Shown here: positions 3,889 to 8,030 of the stretch, piece by piece | Layout: each line of letters opens with the position of its first letter | Position numbering within the stretch: the first letter of the stretch is position 1 | Source of the DNA: Actinomycetota bacterium | GTDB lineage: Bacteria > Actinomycetota > Thermoleophilia > Gaiellales > Gaiellaceae | Direction of reading: 5' to 3' | Assembly: GCA_013812465.1 (NCBI GenBank) | Contig: JACCTK010000161.1 | Location: 1 to 8,030 of the forward strand | DNA: 8,030 bases | The notes under the pieces: generated by a model | What the model was told of the DNA's origin: nothing | Databases searched by the model: none | The model's input: only the letters and a program-made list of their open reading frames with translations | Made by a program: the position numbers and the translations under genes

Positions 3889-6138
3889 CTATGGGTACGC
3901 GAGCGCAAGCACACTCTCGTCCACGGCTTGTGCGCCCTGTTCATGTGCGGCGTCGAAGGCAATGTCGCCGAGGTCGCTGCGTGCCCGTTGGATGTAGGTG
4001 CGATAGATCTCTTCCTGGAGCGGGCCGAAGAGCGACGTCAAACCGCTTTCCGAAAGCTTGCAATCTGCCGCGCCGGACAATTGCGCGCAACGCTTGGCAT
4101 CTCCCTGGGCAGACGCAAGCATCGCGGCCACGCGCAGGGCGTCGACTTCCAATGTCTGGTCGGGAAACTCGGGCAGCATCTGAACCACTTCGCGAAGCAG
4201 CGCCGCCGTCTCGTCAAGCCGCCCCAGCAGAAGCTCACACTCAGCCATCGCGATTCTCGCTCCAAAGATGTCTCCGTAGGACTCAGCGGCAACGAACCCG
4301 CCGATAGCCTCCACATACAGTTCGCGGGCTCTCAGGAAATCGCGTTCCGCGTACGCGACAGCCGCTAATGCGAGGAGCGCATGCGCAATACCGCCCGGCC
4401 GACCCAGCTCTCGCCGAAGAGCCATTGCCTCCTCGCCGCACGCTCTCGCCTCCGGGAGGCGCCCAGCTTCCAGCTCCATGTACGCCAGGTCACTCAGCGT
4501 CGCGGCCGTGGATCGCGCCGTCACATACCCGTGGACGACCGCGTCCGGATGGGCCCGCCCGGTCGCGACAAGCTCACGCTTCAACTCCATCGCCGCACTG
4601 GAATTGCCAGTGAATCGCAAGATCTCGGCGGCGCCGAGATCTCCCTGAAACGTCTGCAGCGGAGGAAGCTGCTTGCGAGAGGACGCGAGATAACGACGCA
4701 CCCATCCAAGAGCTTCGCCGCCGAATCCTGCCGTAAGCCAGTAGAACCACAAGCCGTGGATGAGATCGCCGGCAACTGCCGCGTCGTCTCGCTGTAACGC
4801 AAACTCGAGCGCAGCGCGCATGTTGCTCTGTTCTTTCCGAAGAATCTCGATCGTCTCAGCGGAGTAGGCACGCAGCGAGGGTGCGAGCTCGACCGCGAGG
4901 CGTGTATGCCGGGCCATATGCCGAGCTCCCACTTCTTCGTCTGCATCCGATTCAGCCAGCTTCTCGAGTGCCAATCCGCGAATCGTCTCGAGCATCCAGT
5001 AGCGCTCCGCGGTATAGCGCAGGAGGCTCTTCTCGACGAGCGACTGAAGGGTGTCGAGGTCGGCATCGCAGACCTCTTCGGCAGCTTCGAGCGTGCAGCC
5101 GCCGGCGAAGACGCTAAGGCGGGCAAAGAGCTGCTGCTCTGGGTGTGTGAGGAGCTCGTAGGACCACTCGATCGTCGCCCGCAAGGTCTTCTGGCGGGGG
5201 TCGGCGTCGCGCCCACCCTTCAAGAGATCGAGCCGCTGCGAGATCCGCTCGAGGATCTGCGCCGGGGAGAGCGCCTTGGTTCGCGCGGCCGCGAGCTCGA
5301 CGGTGAGAGGGAGGTTGTCGAGGCGCGCGCACAGCTCGGCGATCTCGGCGGAGGGCTCTTTCTGCGCGCGTTCGCAGAAGAGGGAGACGGCCTCGGGCTC
5401 GGCGAGAGGTGGGACGGCGTACTCGACCTCTCCGTGGATGCGCAGGAGCTCGCGCGAGGTGACGAGGAGCGTCAGGTTGGGACATACACCGAGGAGGGCG
5501 GAGAGCTCGGGCGCCGCCTCGATCACCTGCTCGAGGTTGCCGAGGAGGAGGAGGAGCTCGCGCTCTTGGATGTGCTCGGCGAGTCCGTCCTTGGCACCGA
5601 GGGTCTGCATGATCGTCTCGGTGACAAGCGCGGGATCGCGCAGCGAGGCGAAGCCGACCCAGAAGACGCCTGCCTTGTAGGCGGGGACGAGTGAGGCGGC
5701 GGCTTCCAGGGCAAGGCGGGTCTTGCCGGTGCCGCCAGGCCCGGTCAAGGTGACGAGGCGCCTGCCTGCCTCGATGCGCGCGACCACGTCCTGCAACTCC
5801 GTCTCCCTGCCCAGGAAGCTCGAGGCAGGCGTGGGCAGGTTCGTGTTCGCGATCGTCTTGAGCGGTGGGAAGCTCCCCTCTCCGAGCTGGTAGAGAGAGA
5901 CGGCCTCGGCGATGTCCTTGAGCCGGTGCTCGCCGAGCTCGGTGAGCTCGAGGTCGACGAGCTTCGCCGTGGAGGGCGAGACGACGACCTGGCCGCCGTG
6001 GCCTGCACTCATGATCCGCGCGGCCGTGTGCACGTCTATCCCCACGTACTTGGGGGGATCGAGTTCGGGCGAGCCCGTGTGGATGCCGACCCGGATCCGT
6101 ATTGGGCCTTGCTCGAGGCCGGCCATCGTTTCACTCAC
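3889..6138 (-). CDS. Cyclase half-domain / STAND-type ATPase / helical-repeat regulator (copy 2)
   Basis: This 749-residue frame starts at GTG 6138 in the middle of a class III nucleotidyl-cyclase domain. Residues 13-59 hold IRIRVGIHTG, PPKYVGIDVHTAARIM (His37 where classical cyclases have Asn; Arg41 kept) and GGQVVVS. A short link precedes a NB-ARC/STAND-like ATPase: FLGRE at 108-112, Walker A GPGGTGKT at 133-140, a Walker B-like LLLLLGNLEQV at 195-205, a TSR sensor-1 motif at 227-229, NLPLTVELAAARTKAL at 275-290 and EWSYELL at 324-330. From LETIRGLALEKL (383-394) to the end is alpha-helical, TPR-like sequence. Such proteins are large cytoplasmic signalling switches in actinobacteria, with ligands mostly unknown. 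Oddities: the Walker B Asp is Gly200, and the cyclase N-half lies in the preceding frame (6135-6365). The ATPase-to-end part is intact and mostly codes with G/C third positions. The intended gene probably began at ATG 6365 and encoded about 826 residues. Confidence 0.8.
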   Translation of the reverse strand: MSETMAGLEQGPIRIRVGIHTGSPELDPPKYVGIDVHTAARIMSAGHGGQVVVSPSTAKLVDLELTELGEHRLKDIAEAVSLYQLGEGSFPPLKTIANTNLPTPASSFLGRETELQDVVARIEAGRRLVTLTGPGGTGKTRLALEAAASLVPAYKAGVFWVGFASLRDPALVTETIMQTLGAKDGLAEHIQERELLLLLGNLEQVIEAAPELSALLGVCPNLTLLVTSRELLRIHGEVEYAVPPLAEPEAVSLFCERAQKEPSAEIAELCARLDNLPLTVELAAARTKALSPAQILERISQRLDLLKGGRDADPRQKTLRATIEWSYELLTHPEQQLFARLSVFAGGCTLEAAEEVCDADLDTLQSLVEKSLLRYTAERYWMLETIRGLALEKLAESDADEEVGARHMARHTRLAVELAPSLRAYSAETIEILRKEQSNMRAALEFALQRDDAAVAGDLIHGLWFYWLTAGFGGEALGWVRRYLASSRKQLPPLQTFQGDLGAAEILRFTGNSSAAMELKRELVATGRAHPDAVVHGYVTARSTAATLSDLAYMELEAGRLPEARACGEEAMALRRELGRPGGIAHALLALAAVAYAERDFLRARELYVEAIGGFVAAESYGDIFGARIAMAECELLLGRLDETAALLREVVQMLPEFPDQTLEVDALRVAAMLASAQGDAKRCAQLSGAADCKLSESGLTSLFGPLQEEIYRTYIQRARSDLGDIAFDAAHEQGAQAVDESVLALAYP
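5954..6138 (-). repeat. Paralogous direct repeat, copy 2 (cyclase C-half)
   Basis: This 185-base segment is an imperfect direct repeat of 7670-7854 with no net length difference. Both encode the second half of a cyclase domain, from V(S/G)E(T/A)MAGLE to the GGQVV segment. Long identical runs such as GTGTGGATGCCGACGCGGAT-like stretches mark the two regulators as tandem duplicates. Confidence 0.8.
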
Positions 6139-7712
6139 CGCCGTGACGGCCTCGGGGGCCGAGGGGAAGGCGTAGAAGAAGGCGTCTCCCTCGTAGTCGA
6201 CCTCGTAGCCTCGTTAACGGGCGCAGGCCTCGCGCACGATCCGGCGGTGCTCGGCGGGGCTTCCTTGTATGCGGCCGGTCCCAGCTCGTGCAGAAGCCTG
6301 GTCGAGCCCTCGATGTCGGAGAAGACGAGCGTCACCTCGCCTTCAGGCTGAGAGACGCCTTCCATTCCCGAGATCTTGTGTCGGTACCGCGACAAATGCA
6401 ACGTCAGATGTCCGAACGACACAGGAAGTGGCTCCGCTCGTGCAGTCGGGCGGGCTTCACTCGGATCGGTCGTCAGCGCGAACGACACTGCGCTCTGCAG
6501 CGTCATGCTGCGGCCTCGCGCGCGAGCATCGGCCTTCTGGTCGTTCGGGAGGTCGTCGGACTCACGTCGGTATCGCTCGCGAACCTGCCGGCCTTCCTCG
6601 ATGACGGCCATCCCGAGTCGCTCGTATTGCGCATCCGTGGCTGCCCAGAGTGTGGCCGCCCTCCGTGCGTCGCCCTTGGCCGACGCGACGGCTGCGAGCT
6701 CATCGAGCCAGTAGACGAGGTGGAACTGCGGTGCGTGCTCGCGTCCGCGCAGCAGACTCGCGCGAAGCTCCTCCTCAGCCAGATCGACATTCCCGCCGAG
6801 CAACGCGACGAGACCGACGTAGCGTTGGGCGACCGGTGTCCAAGTGGTCTCCCCGAGCTCCTCGAAGAGGACGAGACTTTCCTCGAGGCGGCGAAGTGCG
6901 CGATCGAAGTCACCTGCGAGAGCTTCCGCATACCCGATGTGTGCGACGCAGAGCGCTTCTCCCGGCTTCATCCCTGCGGTCCGGCTGATCGCGGCACCTT
7001 CCTCCCACATCTGGCGCGCACGATCGAAATCTCGTTCTTCGATCGCGGACCACGCGGCGTTGGAGAGAGCTCTCGCGAGGCCTTGACGATCGTTCGTCCT
7101 CCTGGCCAGCTCGACGCCTTCGTTCAGCGCGTTGGCCGCTCCGTCAACGTCACCCTGGAACAGGCGGATGTGACCGATGAACCCGAGGCAGCGGCCCACC
7201 CCCGCCGTATCGCCGAGCCGGCGACACAGGTCGACCGCCTCTTCGAGCAGCGCGCTCGCAGCGGGCCAGTCGGAGTCCCACCCGGCGACGCGGCCGGCCG
7301 CAATTAGAGCCTTCGCTCGTAGCTCGAGCGCAACAGCGTCGCCGAGTCCGAGCGACCGCTCGAGCCAGATTCGCGCTTCCCTCTGTCGGGCACGGATCTC
7401 CCAGTACGGGTACAGAGCACCGGACAGCCGGACAGCCCATTCCGCGTCTTCGCCCATGCTCCAGCCGAGCGCCGCCCTGAAGTTCGCCTCCTCGGGGTCG
7501 AGTCGGGGGAGCCAGACGTCCGTATGCTGCGCCCAGAGCGCAGGTTCCGACAGCTCTGCGAGCTCCAGAAAGTAGCGCGCATGTTCCTGAGCGAGCCTCA
7601 CCCCGTCCTCCGTCGGCAGTTGCTCGCTCGCGTACTCCCGGATCGTCTCGAGGGTCTGCAAGGTCAGCCTCGACGAGCTCGGCGGCCGAACGGGAGAGGA
7701 CGACCTGGCCAC
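6135..7712 (-). CDS. TPR protein fused to the first half of the next cyclase domain (copy-1 remnant)
   Basis: This 525-residue frame starts at GTG 7712. Residues 15-34 (RLTLQTLETIREYASEQL) are the segment that normally follows the ATPase core of cyclase/ATPase/TPR regulators. Residues 35-110 form the helical linker (EEANFRAALGW, LYPYWEIRARQ). Residues 119-365 contain about six TPR-like helix pairs, for example ALLEEAVDLCRRLGD, ALNEGVELARRTND and RLEESLVLFEELGE. The array ends near GRSMTLQSAVSFAL (400-413). No stop follows. A 36-residue linker leads in frame to MEGVSQPEGEVTLVFSDIEG (450-469), the start of the next cyclase gene, and then to 40 frameshifted residues ending at TGA 6135-6137. The first 14 residues are out-of-frame cyclase DNA. 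The gene has lost its ATPase and is out of frame with its own cyclase piece. If made, the product would be a TPR scaffold with a useless half cyclase. Confidence 0.65.
   Translation of the reverse strand: MARSSSPVRPPSSSRLTLQTLETIREYASEQLPTEDGVRLAQEHARYFLELAELSEPALWAQHTDVWLPRLDPEEANFRAALGWSMGEDAEWAVRLSGALYPYWEIRARQREARIWLERSLGLGDAVALELRAKALIAAGRVAGWDSDWPAASALLEEAVDLCRRLGDTAGVGRCLGFIGHIRLFQGDVDGAANALNEGVELARRTNDRQGLARALSNAAWSAIEERDFDRARQMWEEGAAISRTAGMKPGEALCVAHIGYAEALAGDFDRALRRLEESLVLFEELGETTWTPVAQRYVGLVALLGGNVDLAEEELRASLLRGREHAPQFHLVYWLDELAAVASAKGDARRAATLWAATDAQYERLGMAVIEEGRQVRERYRRESDDLPNDQKADARARGRSMTLQSAVSFALTTDPSEARPTARAEPLPVSFGHLTLHLSRYRHKISGMEGVSQPEGEVTLVFSDIEGSTRLLHELGPAAYKEAPPSTAGSCARPAPVNEATRSTTRETPSSTPSPRPPRPSRR
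6139..6365 (-). pseudogene. N-terminal half of the copy-2 cyclase domain, broken by small indels
   Basis: ATG 6365 begins MEGVSQPEGEVTLVFSDIEG, the normal start of a class III cyclase; the Asp of FSDIEG is the first metal ligand. The frame runs to YKEA and then loses homology. One base is missing at about 6256-6257 (GCC-CC-GCC for an expected GCC-CTC-GCC type). Beyond it HRRIVREACAR is readable in the other frame, which is stopped by TAA at 6214-6216. After that come YEVDYEGDAFFYAFPSA (second metal Asp in EGD) and TAV, leading into the GTG at 6138. The TAA region fits CGT-AAC-GAG-GGC with a T added and a G lost. Three single-base changes would restore a continuous cyclase. As written, the second metal-binding segment is in no translated frame, so the cyclase is dead unless ribosomal frameshifting or sequencing error is involved. 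Confidence 0.75.
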
Positions 7713-7920
7713 CGTGCGCCGAGCTCATGACCCGCGCGGCGAAGTGGACGTCCATCCCGATGTACTTGGGTGGGTCGAGACCGGGCTCTCCGGTGTGGAT
7801 GCCGACGCGGATACGAATAGGCCCGTCCTCGAGGCCGGCCATCGCCTCGCCCACGGCTGCTCCCCTGGAGACGAAGGTTGAACGTGTCGTCGAAGCGCAG
7901 CAGCCCAACAAAAAAGTCAC
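7660..7920 (-). pseudogene. Cyclase C-terminal half-domain remnant (copy 1)
   Basis: From GTG 7920 the frame reads about 20 unrelated residues. Then, from residue 21 (7860), it gives AAVGEAMAGLEDGPIRIRVG, IHTGEPGLDPPKYIGMDVHF, AARVMSSAHGGQVVLS and AAELVEADLAD. This is the second half of a class III cyclase domain, with the conserved Arg (residue 63). The first half, with both metal-binding Asp residues, is absent. After about residue 88 the frame turns into nonsense that runs antisense-like to 7150, while the TPR array continues in the other frame from about 7670. The missing stretch between AELVEAD and LTLQTLETIREYA corresponds to about 320 residues in copy 2, the whole ATPase. Two deletions therefore define this remnant, one before 7860 and one at about 7665-7672. 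Confidence 0.75.
7670..7854 (-). repeat. Paralogous direct repeat, copy 1 (cyclase C-half)
   Basis: This is the partner of 5954-6138 and the same length. Its low-coordinate end, near 7670, coincides with the deletion junction where the ATPase was lost. Similarity to copy 2 ends there and restarts at the LETIR segment. Confidence 0.8.
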
Positions 7921-8030
7921 TCTAGGCTACTTTCCGGAGACCATTCGTTGTCTGAGTAGCTAACAGAGGCCATCTCGTACTGCTCGAAAACTGGCTCTGG
8001 GAGCGGGTTCGGAGCGCGGCAGCTACGCGA
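7862..8030. other. Gene-free right edge, somewhat richer in A/T
   Basis: Beyond the cyclase remnant the sequence is less G/C-rich than the genes, with an A-run at 7910-7915 and clusters such as TAGGCTACTTT and GAGTAGCTAAC. Short coding-like peptides exist on both strands: LRFDDTFNLRLQGSS on the - strand near 7868-7912 and LLENWLWERVRS on the + strand near 7980-8015. Neither has a start codon or a known family. A promoter for the - strand genes could lie here, but no convincing pair of hexamers is seen. Confidence 0.35.

Noticed and set aside
3489..4307. Open frame on the + strand (272 codons)
   Set aside because: It is antisense to the ubiD remnant and the end of the ATPase/TPR gene. Composition is Arg/Ser-rich without a family.
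4906..5694. Open frame on the + strand (262 codons), Glu/Leu-rich and protein-like at first sight
   Set aside because: It mirrors the ATPase core on the other strand, where Walker A and other motifs are clear. The acidic look comes from the complement of Leu/Arg codons.
6288..7307. Long open frame on the + strand (339 codons)
   Set aside because: It lies exactly antisense to the TPR array, has Cys/Arg-rich composition and no known motif.
7150..7660. Continuation of the copy-1 cyclase frame on the - strand
   Set aside because: After the deletion junction this frame loses all similarity, while the TPR repeats are in the other - strand frame. It is read-through nonsense.
7862..8030. Possible tRNA or small RNA at the right edge
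   Set aside because: I could not fold a cloverleaf or find a TTCGANTC-type arm. The AT-richer composition alone is not evidence.

Overview
The window is high-GC DNA with strongly G/C-ending codons. It looks like a soil or sediment actinobacterium, most likely class Thermoleophilia (Gaiellales/Solirubrobacterales type). Three things point there: an actinobacterial mIHF fragment, glyoxalase-fold proteins of a kind common in that group, and two tandem cyclase / STAND-type ATPase / TPR regulators. Lineage is inferred from remembered family sequences, not from a search.

Layout. The left part (about 1-2960) reads on the + strand: an unidentifiable coding-like tail, a clpP copy without its catalytic middle, the N-terminal half of an mIHF gene, two apparently intact VOC-superfamily genes, a frameshifted hypothetical gene and a short orphan reading frame. 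The right part (about 3092-7920) reads on the - strand. In transcription order it holds a cyclase half-domain remnant, a TPR protein fused in frame to the first half of the next gene's cyclase domain, a large ATPase/TPR protein carrying the second half of that cyclase domain, a ubiD remnant, and a small PRC-barrel protein.

The main theme is gene decay or error. Six of roughly ten gene-like units carry internal deletions, truncations, single-base frameshifts or in-frame stops, and several indels sit at short homopolymers. This may be a real pseudogene cluster, or an assembly with uncorrected indels overlaid on some real large deletions. The large deletions (clpP centre, the ATPase of the first regulator) cannot be explained by base-level error. 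The intact units are VOC1, VOC2, the PRC-barrel protein and the long ATPase/TPR reading frame.

The most interesting region is the tandem regulator pair. The upstream copy has lost its whole ATPase core. Its TPR array now reads without a stop into the cyclase start of the downstream copy. That second cyclase domain is split between two reading frames that meet at a GTGA overlap. The downstream ATPase has Gly where the Walker B Asp is expected.

Several starts (726, 1038, 1598 and - strand 3472) have a TANNNT -10-like hexamer 6-7 bases upstream and no Shine-Dalgarno sequence, as expected for leaderless transcripts. I found no tRNA, rRNA, CRISPR array or recognisable transposase.
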